The position numbers and the translations under genes are program-made. Shown here piece after piece: positions 1 to 9,537 of a stretch of DNA of 32,778 nucleotides (positions within the stretch are counted from its first letter, which is position 1; every line of letters begins with the position of its first letter). A model generated the notes under the pieces. That model was not told where the DNA came from and did not search any database. It saw nothing but the letters and a program-made list of their open reading frames with translations. The DNA lies in contig JAEUSV010000059.1 in NCBI GenBank assembly GCA_016788485.1, positions 1 through 32,778 of the forward strand. The letters run 5' to 3'. Source of the stretch: Flavobacteriales bacterium (GTDB lineage: Bacteria; Bacteroidota; Bacteroidia; Flavobacteriales_F; PHOS-HE28).

Positions 1-246
1 CTTGTGCTTCTTGAGGATCTCCTCGATGCTCTCGGTGGTGAGGGGCTTGAGGTAGACGTTGTCGGCCGTGACCGGGTCGGTCATGATGGTGGCCGGGTTG
101 CTGTTGATCAGCGTGACCTCGATGCCTTCGTTGCGGAGGGAGCGGCTGGCCTGGCTGCCGGAGTAATCGAACTCACACGCCTGGCCGATGACGATGGGAC
201 CGCTGCCGATGAGCAGGACGGACTTGATGGAGGTGTCTTTGGGCAT
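1..246 (-). CDS. carB: Carbamoyl-phosphate synthase large subunit, N-terminal part (runs off the window)
   Basis: The large subunit of carbamoyl-phosphate synthase makes carbamoyl phosphate from bicarbonate, ammonia (from glutamine via CarA) and two ATP, for pyrimidine and arginine synthesis in the cytoplasm. Only the first 82 codons are present; the gene continues beyond base 1. They read [20 protein letters not shown] and continue with [10 protein letters not shown] and [11 protein letters not shown], then [12 protein letters not shown] and [11 protein letters not shown], which is the strongly conserved start of the first ATP-grasp half of CarB. The ATG at 246-244 is the natural start, because the family normally begins just before the [10 protein letters not shown] strand. 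No TAnnTTTG promoter was seen in the upstream 230 bases. The identification is firm even though the gene is partial. Confidence 0.95.
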   Translation of the reverse strand, partial: MPKDTSIKSVLLIGSGPIVIGQACEFDYSGSQASRSLRNEGIEVTLINSNPATIMTDPVTADNVYLKPLTTESIEEILKKHK

Positions 247-474
247 TCCGGAGGGGTTCCGGCCCGCCACCTCCCCGATCGCCGGGACAGTGGCGGACTC
301 GGGATGCGAAGGTACCGCGGGCACGCTGCGCGGCACCTGGATCGTGGATAATGCGGGGGGATCGTGGAGAACTGCGGCGGGCCACGACGGAACATGGCCT
401 GGTCCCACACCTCCCTCCACCTAGCGGCACGATGGGAAGCCCACCACGGGACAGCACCTTACTTTGAAGGCAGG

Positions 475-1281
475 ATGGCCATGAAGCTTCTCCTCCTTGG
501 TGGACTGCTCCTTCCCATGCGGGTCCTTGCACAGGACAGCCTGGCGGAGCGGGTGGCCGAGCTGCACACGTTGCTCGACAGCGCCGCACACTTGAGCTGG
601 GAGCAGGCCTGGCCCGATGAGGGGCCTTCCATCAACACGACGATCGAGAACAGCCTCCGGCAGCTTCTTGCCATCCCGATGGCCGACAGCACGCTCGACC
701 GGGTGACGCGCCATGAGCACCTGAACCGCACCCGCTCGCCGGACGGCCGCCTGTGGGCCTTCCATTGGTTCGAGAACACGGGCGGCAGCTTCCACAGTTA
801 CGCCCACGTGTTCCACCTGCGCACCGCCGCGGGCCGGGGTGTCACCCTGGGCGATGATGATGGCTTCCAGGACGGCAGGGCACCATACTCCGCGATCCAT
901 CGGTTGCGCACGAAGAACGGCGAGCGGCTTTACCTCGCGCTGGGCCACGTGCGCTCGTGCGGGACCTGCTGCGCGAAGGTGGCTGTGGTCTTCCGCACCA
1001 CCGGTGATTCGCTCGACCTGGCCTACCCGGCCTTCTCCGTGGAGGAAGAACCGGGCACCCCGGCCTATGGGCTCGATGCACGCTGCGGCGACCTGTTGAA
1101 GTGGACCTACAACGCCAGCGCTCAGCGCATCGATTACGTGTTCCGGCTGGACGACCTTTCACCCGTACCCGTTACGGACGAACATCCCGATGGCATCGTG
1201 CGCGGATGGCTCCGGTTCGACGGCAAGCGCTTCATCGAACACCGTGGACCGGTGGAGGCCGACAACCTCCCAAAGCCTTGA
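475..1281 (+). CDS. Secreted protein of unknown function
   Basis: About 268 residues that I do not recognise. The N-terminus (MAMKLLLLGGLLLPMRVLAQ) is a clear signal peptide with likely cleavage after VLA, so the product should leave the cytoplasm. ATG codons at 475 and 481 both fit; 475 has a purine-rich GAAGG just upstream. A longer in-frame reading from 364 would put the signal peptide in mid-protein and is rejected. The mature part has charged and aromatic segments, a GDDDGFQDGRAPYSAIH stretch and a cysteine cluster (RSCGTCC, then ARCGD) that could form disulfides or bind metal. TTACTTTG at 459-466 is one base from the Bacteroidota -7 element but lies very close to the start. Function is unknown. 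Confidence 0.7.
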   Translation: MAMKLLLLGGLLLPMRVLAQDSLAERVAELHTLLDSAAHLSWEQAWPDEGPSINTTIENSLRQLLAIPMADSTLDRVTRHEHLNRTRSPDGRLWAFHWFENTGGSFHSYAHVFHLRTAAGRGVTLGDDDGFQDGRAPYSAIHRLRTKNGERLYLALGHVRSCGTCCAKVAVVFRTTGDSLDLAYPAFSVEEEPGTPAYGLDARCGDLLKWTYNASAQRIDYVFRLDDLSPVPVTDEHPDGIVRGWLRFDGKRFIEHRGPVEADNLPKP

Positions 1282-1385
1282 ACCTCCAGGCCCGTTGGGG
1301 GAATGGCGCATTCGCGCCGAACAGGGTCAACGAGCTCCAGCGCTGAACGACACGACCTTTACGTCCCTGCGTCCTTGCGGCAAGC

Positions 1386-2198
1386 ATGACCCGGCACTTC
1401 ACCCACGGCCACACCACCCTCGCCTACCGCAGCTACGGTAGCGGGCCGGCGCAGGTGATCGCGCTCCATGGCTTCGGCCGCACCGGTGCCGACTTCGCGC
1501 TGTTCGGTCCGCTGGTGGAAGGGCGCTGCACGGTGCACGCCTTCGACCTGCACTTCCACGGGGCGAGCGCCACGCCCGCGCACCGCGCGCACGAGCCCTT
1601 CACGCCGGCCGAGCTGGCCGCGTACGTCACCGCCTTCGCGGATCACCTGGGCGCGGGGAAGGTGAGCCTGCTGGGCTACAGCCTTGGGGGCCGCATCGCC
1701 CTGAGCCTGCTCACCACCATGCCGCAGCGCATCGACCGGGTGGTGCTGGTGGCGCCCGACGGGCTGAAACCGCGGCCCTGGTACCGCGGCCTCGCCGCTT
1801 CGCGCTTCGGCCGCCACCTCTACGGCCGCTTCGTGGACGACCCGCGCCGCGCGCACGCCCTGATGCACGCCCTGCACCGCACGGGCCTGCTGCGCCCCAA
1901 GCTGCACCGCTTCCTGCTCGACCAGACCGACAGCCGCGCCAAGCGCCAGAAGGTGCATGATGTGTGGCTGAGCTACCGCCTGATCGAACCGGACCTGGGC
2001 GATGCGGCGCGGGTGCTGGAGGCGCATGCCATCGGGCTCACGCTCTTCCTGGGCCGCACGGACAGCGTGATCCCGGCGCACCTCGCGGAGGCGCTGCAGC
2101 GCCGCGCCCCGCAGCGCGTGCAGGTGGAACTGCTCGATGGTGGGCATGTGCTGCTCACCCCGGCCTTCGCTCCGGCTATCGCCGCGGCGCTGGGCTGA
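1386..2198 (+). CDS. Alpha/beta hydrolase
   Basis: A 270-residue cytoplasmic alpha/beta hydrolase-fold protein, normal length for the family. Visible signatures are the oxyanion-hole HGFG at 28-31, the nucleophile elbow GYSLGG with Ser99, the acidic residue Asp226 in GRTDSVIP, and the catalytic His254 in DGGHVLLTP. All three members of the triad are therefore present and the enzyme should be active. The substrate cannot be told; such proteins are often esterases or lipases, or part of menaquinone or aromatic pathways. The gene follows the secreted-protein gene after about 100 bases without a recognisable promoter, so the two may be co-transcribed. It converges on rpmH, with the rpmH terminator right behind its stop codon. 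Confidence 0.88.
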   Translation: MTRHFTHGHTTLAYRSYGSGPAQVIALHGFGRTGADFALFGPLVEGRCTVHAFDLHFHGASATPAHRAHEPFTPAELAAYVTAFADHLGAGKVSLLGYSLGGRIALSLLTTMPQRIDRVVLVAPDGLKPRPWYRGLAASRFGRHLYGRFVDDPRRAHALMHALHRTGLLRPKLHRFLLDQTDSRAKRQKVHDVWLSYRLIEPDLGDAARVLEAHAIGLTLFLGRTDSVIPAHLAEALQRRAPQRVQVELLDGGHVLLTPAFAPAIAAALG

Positions 2199-2225
2199 AA
2201 AAGAAAAGGGGCCCGAAGGCCCCTT
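2198..2225 (-). terminator. Intrinsic terminator of rpmH
   Basis: A perfect 6-bp stem (GGGGCC/GGCCCC, 2208-2223) closed by a UUCG tetraloop on the minus strand is followed by an almost pure T tract (complement of 2197-2207). It sits 25 bases after the rpmH stop codon and directly behind the converging hydrolase gene. Confidence 0.85.
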
Positions 2226-2249
2226 GGTGAAAGCATGTGGTGGACGGGC

Positions 2250-2408
2250 TTATTTCTTGCCCATCTTCTCGTCGCTCACGGAGAGCTTCTTGCGGCCCTG
2301 CTTGCGGCGGCTGCTGAGCACCGCGCGACCCGAAGCCGAGCTCATGCGCTCACGGAAGCCGTGCTTGTTGGTACGCTTGCGTTTGCTGGGCTGGTAAGTG
2401 CGCTTCAT
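2250..2408 (-). CDS. rpmH: 50S ribosomal protein L34
   Basis: A 52-residue, very basic protein beginning [20 protein letters not shown] and followed by [20 protein letters not shown], the textbook L34 pattern (KRTxQPSxxKRxRxHGFRxRM...GRxVLxxRRxKGR). It is a structural component of the large ribosomal subunit. The C-terminal extension ([13 protein letters not shown]) is slightly longer than in proteobacterial L34, as often seen in Bacteroidota. It is a single-gene unit with its own promoter (TACTTTTG, 2436-2443) and its own UUCG-loop terminator. No dnaA or rnpA gene is next to it, so this is not the classical rpmH-rnpA origin arrangement. Confidence 0.97.
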   Translation of the reverse strand: MKRTYQPSKRKRTNKHGFRERMSSASGRAVLSSRRKQGRKKLSVSDEKMGKK

Positions 2409-2435
2409 GGCCGTCGTCGTTTGCTAAAGGGAGGG

Positions 2436-2465
2436 CAAAAGTAGGCCTTTTCGGCATTCGGCCAA
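2436..2465 (-). promoter_or_regulatory. rpmH promoter (Bacteroidota type)
   Basis: On the minus strand TACTTTTG (2443-2436) matches the -7 consensus TAnnTTTG. TTG lies 19 bases further upstream (complement of about 2463-2465), the usual -33 spacing. The element is about 28 bases before the rpmH ATG. Confidence 0.75.
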
Positions 2466-2493
2466 ATACCCCCACAAATCGCTGGTGGCCAGC

Positions 2494-3270
2494 TTATTGG
2501 TAGCGGGGGACGAAGCGCAGGCGGTCCAGCCCGTAGGCCTGCTCGGTCCCGGACAGGTCCCGGACCCGCAGCCGCCCCGCGGGGTCCACGTCCACCGGCA
2601 CCCCGCTGAAGGGCACCCCGTCGAGCTCCAGGTCCATGGCGCGGTCGCGACCCCACAGCTGTGCGGCATAGGCGGCGTCCACCTCCCCGGGCGCGGTGGA
2701 GGCGCGGCCCCACCAGGCGTCGAAGCGCGCGAGCAGGTCCTCCAGCAGCGCCAGGCGATCGAGCGCGTGGCCCACCTCGTTGCGCAGGCTGGTGGCGCCG
2801 GGCGCGGCGTGCAGCTCCGAGCTGTTCACGTTGAGGCCGATGCCCACGATGCTGGCGGTGATGCGTTCCCCGGCGAGCTCGCTGTGGATGAGGATGCCCG
2901 CCACCTTGCGGTCGCCGATGAGCACGTCGTTGGGCCACTTGATGTGCACGGCGCCCACCCCGAGGCCCGAGGCCGCGCGCAGCGCGTCGACCACCGCAGC
3001 GTGCACCGCCAGCGCCGCCACCTTCGCCAGCACGAACTGCCCCGCGGCCTTCAGCCCCTTGGGCCGCAGCACCAGGCTGAAGGTGAGGTCGAGGCCCTTG
3101 TTGGACGACCAGGTGCGCTCGCGTTGCCCGCGCCCCTGGGTCTGCTCGTGCGCGAGGATGACAGTACCGTGCTGCAATTCCGGCAGGTGGAGCCGATCGG
3201 CCGCGTATTTGTTGGTGCTGTCGACCGAATCGAGCTCGATCAACGGATGACCGGAAAGGCGGGTGGCCAT
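2494..3270 (-). CDS. birA: Biotin-[acetyl-CoA-carboxylase] ligase, monofunctional
   Basis: Activates biotin with ATP and attaches it to the carrier domain of acetyl-CoA carboxylase (and other biotin enzymes) in the cytoplasm. The 258-residue product shows the BPL/LplA catalytic core: the biotinyl-AMP loop GRGQRERTW at 46-54, KWPNDV at 111-116, KVAGIL at 122-127, and GIGLNVN at 143-149. The C-terminal segment resembles the small SH3-like domain. There is no N-terminal helix-turn-helix, so it is a pure ligase and not an E. coli-type BirA repressor. ATG at 3270 places the protein just before the IELDSVDSTNKYA start of the core; longer in-frame readings would run into the divergent rsfS gene. It diverges from rsfS across 88 bases. 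Confidence 0.93.
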   Translation of the reverse strand: MATRLSGHPLIELDSVDSTNKYAADRLHLPELQHGTVILAHEQTQGRGQRERTWSSNKGLDLTFSLVLRPKGLKAAGQFVLAKVAALAVHAAVVDALRAASGLGVGAVHIKWPNDVLIGDRKVAGILIHSELAGERITASIVGIGLNVNSSELHAAPGATSLRNEVGHALDRLALLEDLLARFDAWWGRASTAPGEVDAAYAAQLWGRDRAMDLELDGVPFSGVPVDVDPAGRLRVRDLSGTEQAYGLDRLRFVPRYQ

Positions 3271-3330
3271 GGGGCGGAACGTGGGGCGACAGGCCTGCGC
3301 ACCGCGGCAGTGCTGGCGGCCGATCCTGTG

Positions 3331-3338
3331 TACCTTTG
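3331..3338 (+). promoter_or_regulatory. Likely promoter of the rsfS-ftsH-cdsA operon
   Basis: TACCTTTG matches TAnnTTTG exactly and lies 20 bases before the rsfS ATG in the birA/rsfS divergent region. No convincing TTG was found at the -33 distance, so only the -7 half is supported. Confidence 0.55.
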
Positions 3339-3358
3339 AACGGTCCAAGTTACCGCGG

Positions 3359-3736
3359 ATGAAGAAAACCCGGGGCAAAAGCCCTTCCGAACGTTTGGTG
3401 GATGCCGTGGTGGCAGGCATCCAGGAAGTGAAGGGCAAGGACATCGTCCACCTGGACCTCCGTGGCGTGCCGAACACTGTGAGCGACCACTTCGTTGTGT
3501 GCCATGGCGACAGCGACACGCAGGTGGAGGCCATCGCCAACTCGGTGGACAAGGTGGTGCGTGAGCGCATCGGCGAGCGTCCCTGGCACACCGAAGGGCG
3601 CGAGAACGCCGGCTGGGTGCTGCTCGACTACGTGGACGTGGTGGTGCACGTGTTCCACCGCGAGAAGCGCACCTACTACGCCCTGGAGGACCTCTGGGCC
3701 GATGCCGTGCGCAACCGCTTCGAGAACGTGGCCTGA
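3359..3736 (+). CDS. rsfS: Ribosome silencing factor RsfS/YbeB
   Basis: RsfS binds ribosomal protein L14 on the large subunit and blocks subunit joining when nutrients are scarce. The 125-residue protein has the typical Oligomerisation/RsfS pattern: an N-terminal helix (LVDAVVAGIQEVKGKDIVHL), DLRGVPNTVSDHFVVCHGDS, the PWHTEG turn, GWVLLDYVDVVVHVF, and the C-terminal YYALEDLWADA. ATG at 3359 follows the promoter element and gives the normal family length; a reading from 3263 would add unrelated residues. It is 22 bases upstream of ftsH and is probably co-transcribed with it, a pairing that is common in Bacteroidota. Confidence 0.95.
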   Translation: MKKTRGKSPSERLVDAVVAGIQEVKGKDIVHLDLRGVPNTVSDHFVVCHGDSDTQVEAIANSVDKVVRERIGERPWHTEGRENAGWVLLDYVDVVVHVFHREKRTYYALEDLWADAVRNRFENVA

Positions 3737-3758
3737 CCTGCAGACCTGAACCTACACC

Positions 3759-5752
<1,994 letters not shown>

Positions 5753-5756
<4 letters not shown>

Positions 5757-6556
5757 ACGAGCTCACCACCCGCGCGCTCACCGGCACCGCGTACGTAGCG
5801 CTCGCGCTGGGCGCCGCCTGGGCCGGACCGCTCACCACCACGGTGCTCTTCCTGCCGGTGTGCGCCATCGGTGCCAACGAGTTCCACAAGCTCTTCTGGA
5901 AGGACGGCGAAGGCCCCCTCCCCCTTTGGAGCATCGCACTGGCCGTGGTGGCCTACCTCGGCCTTGCCCTGCCCACCCTGCTGCCCGCATGGACCATGGC
6001 GCACGCACTGGCCCTCGCCTTCGCCCTGCTGGTGACCGGCATCTCCATGTCGCTGCGCCGCGGGCCCGTGAGCCCCGCGATGGACCTCGGCGGCCAGTTC
6101 CTGCTGGTGGCCTACGTCGCGCTGCCCTTCGCCCTGCTGCCCCACCTGCTGCGCGACGGCCCCGAAGTGCTCATGGGCACCTACTTCCTGCTGTGGACCA
6201 ACGACACCGGCGCCTACCTCGTGGGCCGCGCGATGGGCCGCACCAAGCTGCTGCCCGCCGTGAGCCCCAAGAAGACCGTGGAAGGCCTCGTGGGCGGCGT
6301 GCTGCTCACCCTGGCCGTGGCCTATGGACTGGGGCAGGCGTGGACGGTCCTCTCGCCCACGGCGTGGCTGGCCTGCGGGCTGGTGGTGAGCATCGCGGGC
6401 ACCGTGGGCGACCTGCTCGAGTCGGCGTTGAAGCGCGCGCGCGGCGTGAAGGACTCGGGGCACGTGCTCCCCGGCCACGGCGGCATCCTCGACCGCTTCG
6501 ACGGCATGCTGCTGGCCGCGCCGGCCGTGGCCGTGCTGCTGCTCCTCCTGCGCTGA
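5753..6556 (+). CDS. cdsA: Phosphatidate cytidylyltransferase (CDP-diacylglycerol synthase)
   Basis: Converts phosphatidic acid and CTP to CDP-diacylglycerol, the branch point for all bacterial phospholipids, in the inner membrane. The 267-residue protein has around seven hydrophobic helices. It carries the CdsA signature in its last third: NDTGAYLVGR at 150-159, SPKKTVEG at 171-178, and GTVGDLLESALKR leading to KDSGHVLPGHGGILDRFD at 233-250. The start is GTG at 5753, overlapping the ftsH stop by four bases; a longer in-frame reading from within ftsH would add a non-membrane, Arg/Pro-rich stretch and is rejected. It sits between ftsH and psd, so the transcript links membrane quality control with phospholipid synthesis. 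Confidence 0.95.
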
Positions 6557-6566
6557 GGCCTTCGGC

Positions 6567-6574
6567 TATCTTTG
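6567..6574 (+). promoter_or_regulatory. Possible internal promoter for psd
   Basis: TATCTTTG matches TAnnTTTG exactly, between the cdsA stop and the psd ATG 22 bases downstream. No clear TTG is present at -33, so it may be a weak secondary promoter within the operon or a chance match. Confidence 0.5.
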
Positions 6575-6595
6575 GCCGCACCCGCTCCGCAACCC

Positions 6596-7255
6596 ATGCG
6601 CCTACACCGCGAAGGCACGGTCTCCATCCTGCTCGTCCTGGCCGTCACCTGCTTCATCGGCTTCGCCCTCTGGCACTGGCCCGTGCCCGACCTCGTCCGC
6701 TACCCGATCGGCCTGGCGCTGCTGGTGGTGCTCGCCATCGTCGTGTGGTTCTTCCGGGTGCCGTCGCGCACCATCACCGCCGGCGACGACCTCATCGTAT
6801 CCCCTTGCGATGGCAAGGTGGTGGCGATCGAGGAGGTGACGGAGACGGAGTACTTCAAGGATCGCCGGATCCAGCTATCCGTGTTCATGAGCCCGCTGAA
6901 CGTGCACATCAACTTCCACCCGGTGAGCGGCACCACGAGCTACTACAAGTACCACCCCGGCAAGTACCTGGTGGCCTGGCACCCGAAGAGCAGCACCGAG
7001 AACGAGCGCAGCACCGTGGTGGTGCGCCACCCGAAGCACGGCGAGGTGCTCTTCCGCCAGATCGCCGGGGCCCTGGCCCGCCGCATCGTCACCTACGCCC
7101 GCGCCGGCCAGCCCGCCGAGCAGGGCCGTGAGTTCGGCTTCATCAAGTTCGGCTCGCGCGTGGACATCCTGCTGCCGCTGGGCACCGAGATCACCGCCCA
7201 AATCGGCGATGTGGTGCAGGGCTCCGTCACGCCGCTGGCGCGCTTCAAGTCCTGA
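6596..7255 (+). CDS. psd: Phosphatidylserine decarboxylase proenzyme, short type
   Basis: Decarboxylates phosphatidylserine to phosphatidylethanolamine, the last step after CDP-diacylglycerol has been converted to phosphatidylserine. The 219-residue protein is the short psd-A type, with two N-terminal membrane helices (about 8-25 and 35-53). It contains FMSPLNVHINFHPVSG near 97-112 and the self-cleavage site in KFGSRVDILLP, where the Gly186-Ser187 bond is expected to be cut to create the pyruvoyl group. ATG at 6596 gives the membrane anchor its normal start. It follows cdsA by 39 bases. The intermediate enzyme, phosphatidylserine synthase, is not encoded in this window. Confidence 0.94.
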   Translation: MRLHREGTVSILLVLAVTCFIGFALWHWPVPDLVRYPIGLALLVVLAIVVWFFRVPSRTITAGDDLIVSPCDGKVVAIEEVTETEYFKDRRIQLSVFMSPLNVHINFHPVSGTTSYYKYHPGKYLVAWHPKSSTENERSTVVVRHPKHGEVLFRQIAGALARRIVTYARAGQPAEQGREFGFIKFGSRVDILLPLGTEITAQIGDVVQGSVTPLARFKS

Positions 7256-7259
7256 TCCG

Positions 7260-7721
7260 ATGCGCTGGAGCCCGCTGCTGTTCCCCGCCCTGCTGGCCTT
7301 CGCCGCCTGCGGCACCTCGGGGCCGCCCCAGGCCGAGCCCCCCGTGCGCAGGCCCGGTCCCCGCACCGACGGCGTGTACGCCGCGCGCACCGAAGGCCTG
7401 GTGCAATACCTGCACTTCTATCCCACCGGCAACGTGGTCACCATGAACTGCCTGGCCTCCGTGGCCGATTCGCTCAAGGGCACCATGCGCGCCGATCTCC
7501 CCGCCGACCTGCTGCGCGGCACGCACAACGTGCCCTTCACCGTGCGCGGCGACAGCGTGATCTTCCGCACCACCCTCATGCAGGGGTACATGGAATACGC
7601 GGGGCTGCTGCATCCGGGCGACTCGATCACCATGGACAAGTACAGCACCGTGGCCGGACGCTGGTTCCATCCGGTGTACCGGTTCGAGCCGGAGGCCGGT
7701 TCAGGCCAGCAGCTGCCGTAG
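7260..7721 (+). CDS. Small lipoprotein of unknown function
   Basis: A 153-residue product that I do not recognise. It begins with a lipoprotein signal peptide, MRWSPLLFPALLAFAAC, with the lipobox LAFAAC and lipidated Cys17, followed by a Pro/Gly-rich linker. The rest looks like a small beta-rich domain (VQYLHFYPTGNVVTMNCLAS, PFTVRGDSVIFRTT). ATG at 7260 lies four bases after the psd stop, so it is likely the last gene of the ftsH-cdsA-psd transcript. Its last 21 bases overlap the 3' end of the converging yjjG-like gene, which is unusual but consistent with tight packing. It could equally be a surface or periplasmic protein. Confidence 0.75.
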   Translation: MRWSPLLFPALLAFAACGTSGPPQAEPPVRRPGPRTDGVYAARTEGLVQYLHFYPTGNVVTMNCLASVADSLKGTMRADLPADLLRGTHNVPFTVRGDSVIFRTTLMQGYMEYAGLLHPGDSITMDKYSTVAGRWFHPVYRFEPEAGSGQQLP

Positions 7722-8396
7722 CTCGTCGAAGTGCGTGAAGCGGTGCGTGGCCGCCGGATCGCCCGCGCCATCGGGCACGAAGTGCGCCTGGTCCATGCCC
7801 ACACCGCGCGCCCCCGCGATGTCGTTGTCGGCGTTGTCCCCCACCATCAGGCTCTCCGCCGCGGTCGCCCCGGCCTTGCGCAGGGCGAGCTCGAAGATGC
7901 GCGGGTCGGGCTTGGCGGCGCCGGCCTGCTCGCTGGTGAGGAGCACATCGATGTAGGGCGCGAGGCCGCTGCCGGTGATCTTGCGGTGCTGCACCTCCTC
8001 GAAGCCGTTGGTGATGATGTGCACGCGGTGCGTGCGGCGCACCGCCTCGAGGAGGGGCAGCACGCCCGGGAAGAGCGCCGTGCGCTGCGGGCAACGCTCG
8101 ATGTAGGCCTGGCCCAGCGTGGTGGAAAGCCTGTCGTTGCGGACGCCGAACCGCAGGAGCGTATTGCGGAAGCGCAGCACGCGCAGCACCGCCTTCTCGA
8201 TGCGGCCGGCCTCGTACTGCCGCCATAGCCCTGCGTTCACCTCCTCGTAGGCCTCGATGAACTCGTGCACGTGCTCGACACCGGCATCGTCCAGCCGCAG
8301 CTCCGCATGTAGCTCGGCGAGCGTGGCGCGCGAGTTGGCCTCGAAGTCCCACAGGGTGTGGTCGAGGTCGAAGAAGAGGTGCGTGTAGCGCTTCAC
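7701..8396 (-). CDS. yjjG: YjjG-type HAD pyrimidine nucleotidase
   Basis: Haloacid dehalogenase-family phosphatase resembling YjjG, which dephosphorylates pyrimidine nucleoside monophosphates and clears non-canonical ones. The 231-residue protein has HAD motif I FFDLDHTLWDF with nucleophile Asp10 and acid Asp12, motif II IITNGF near 128-132, motif III Lys162 (AKPDP), and motif IV GDNADNDIAGA at 186-196. The FDLDHTLWDF-x-x-N wording is characteristic of the YjjG group, though the substrate is inferred from family. The start is GTG at 8396, two bases after the upstream membrane-protein stop. It is the last gene of the run that contains upp, which supports a role in pyrimidine nucleotide handling. 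Confidence 0.85.
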   Translation of the reverse strand: MKRYTHLFFDLDHTLWDFEANSRATLAELHAELRLDDAGVEHVHEFIEAYEEVNAGLWRQYEAGRIEKAVLRVLRFRNTLLRFGVRNDRLSTTLGQAYIERCPQRTALFPGVLPLLEAVRRTHRVHIITNGFEEVQHRKITGSGLAPYIDVLLTSEQAGAAKPDPRIFELALRKAGATAAESLMVGDNADNDIAGARGVGMDQAHFVPDGAGDPAATHRFTHFDELRQLLA

Positions 8397-8398
8397 GG

Positions 8399-8884
8399 TC
8401 AGGTGCCCGTGATGGTGCCGACCACCCCGGTGAGCACTGCGGAGACGCAGAACGCCTGCAGCACCACGGAGAGGAGCAGCGCGGGCACGGTGCGGCGGTC
8501 GTGGTGGAAGAAACGCGCTGCGAGGATGCTGCCCAAGGGAATGGTGAGCACCAGGGGCGTGAGGAGCGCCACGCCGAGGTAACCGCTCACGTGCTTCAGG
8601 CGCACCAGCCAGCGGTTGCGCCGGGTGAACACGGGCTTCAAGCGCGCGCCACCCTGCAGCAGCGCCTCGGTGCGCTTGCGCACCCACTTCAGGCGCGAGC
8701 GCTCCATGAGCCAGCCGCTCAGCTTGTAGAACACGAGCACGCCGATGCAGCCCCCGAGGCTCGTGAACAGGAAGGTCTTGAGGAAAGTGAAGCCGAAGCC
8801 CACCCCGAAGCCGGCGGCGACCATCATCTTCAACGCGCCGACGGCGATCACGGTGAGTATCTGGAGCAGCTCCTCCATCGCCAT
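8399..8884 (-). CDS. Small integral membrane protein of unknown function
   Basis: A 161-residue membrane protein with about four predicted helices (near 7-29, 34-55, 98-121 and 130-157) and a long, strongly basic loop between helices 2 and 3 (ERSRLKWVRKRTEALL, FTRRNRWLVRLKH). The GYLGVALLTPLVLTIPLGS segment recalls small multidrug-export or SNARE-associated-like proteins, but the resemblance is too weak to name a family. The ATG at 8884 shares its A with the upp stop (TGATG), so it is probably translationally coupled to upp. It lies between a uracil salvage enzyme and a pyrimidine nucleotidase. A role in nucleobase traffic is possible but is only inferred from position. Confidence 0.7.
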   Translation of the reverse strand: MAMEELLQILTVIAVGALKMMVAAGFGVGFGFTFLKTFLFTSLGGCIGVLVFYKLSGWLMERSRLKWVRKRTEALLQGGARLKPVFTRRNRWLVRLKHVSGYLGVALLTPLVLTIPLGSILAARFFHHDRRTVPALLLSVVLQAFCVSAVLTGVVGTITGT

Positions 8885-9534
8885 CAGAGCTTGGCCCCGT
8901 AGGCCAGGTCCCCGGCGTCGCCGAGCCCCGGCACGATGTACGCCTGGGCGGTCATCTCCTCGTCCACCGCGCCCACCCAGATGCGGGTGCCCGCGGGCAT
9001 GTGGCTCTTGACGTGCTCGAGCCCTTCGGCGCTCGCGATCACGGACACCACGTGCACGGCCTTGGGACGGCCGAGGCGCAGCAGCGCGCGGTACACCATC
9101 ACCATGCTGCGGCCCGTGGCCAGCATGGGGTCGGTGATCACCAGCACGCGGTCCTCGAGCGAAGGGCTGCTCATGTACTCCACCTCGATGTCGAAGCCGT
9201 CCTCGCCCTTGCGGTGCTTGCGGTAGGCGCTCACGAACGCACTGTCCGCGCGGTCGAAGTAGTTGAGCATGCCCTGGTGCAGCGGCAGGCCGGCCCGCAG
9301 GATGGTGGCCAGCACTGGCTGTTCCGCGGGGAGCATCATGCGCGCCACGCCGAGCGGCGAGGTCACCTCCTGCTCCTCGTGGTGGAGCGTCTTGCTCAGC
9401 TCGTAGGCCATCACCTCGCCCACGCGCTCCATGTTCCGTCGGAAGCGCATCGGGTCCTTCTGGACCGACTCATCCCGCAGTTCGGCGAGGAAACGGTTCA
9501 CCACACTGCGTTCGAGGGCGAGCTGCACGACCAT
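8884..9534 (-). CDS. upp: Uracil phosphoribosyltransferase
   Basis: Salvages uracil by making UMP from uracil and PRPP in the cytoplasm. The 216-residue protein has the full family pattern: ILRAGLPLHQGML near 78-90, the PRPP loop VLVITDPMLATGRS at 130-143, and the uracil-binding YIVPGLGDAGDLAYG at 199-213. The family consensus in the PRPP loop is usually DPMLATG, which is intact here. ATG at 9534 lies three bases after the stop of the upstream FemAB-like gene. It is embedded in a run of polysaccharide-related genes and followed by a membrane protein and a YjjG-like nucleotidase. Confidence 0.96.
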   Translation of the reverse strand: MVVQLALERSVVNRFLAELRDESVQKDPMRFRRNMERVGEVMAYELSKTLHHEEQEVTSPLGVARMMLPAEQPVLATILRAGLPLHQGMLNYFDRADSAFVSAYRKHRKGEDGFDIEVEYMSSPSLEDRVLVITDPMLATGRSMVMVYRALLRLGRPKAVHVVSVIASAEGLEHVKSHMPAGTRIWVGAVDEEMTAQAYIVPGLGDAGDLAYGAKL

Positions 9535-9537
9535 GGA

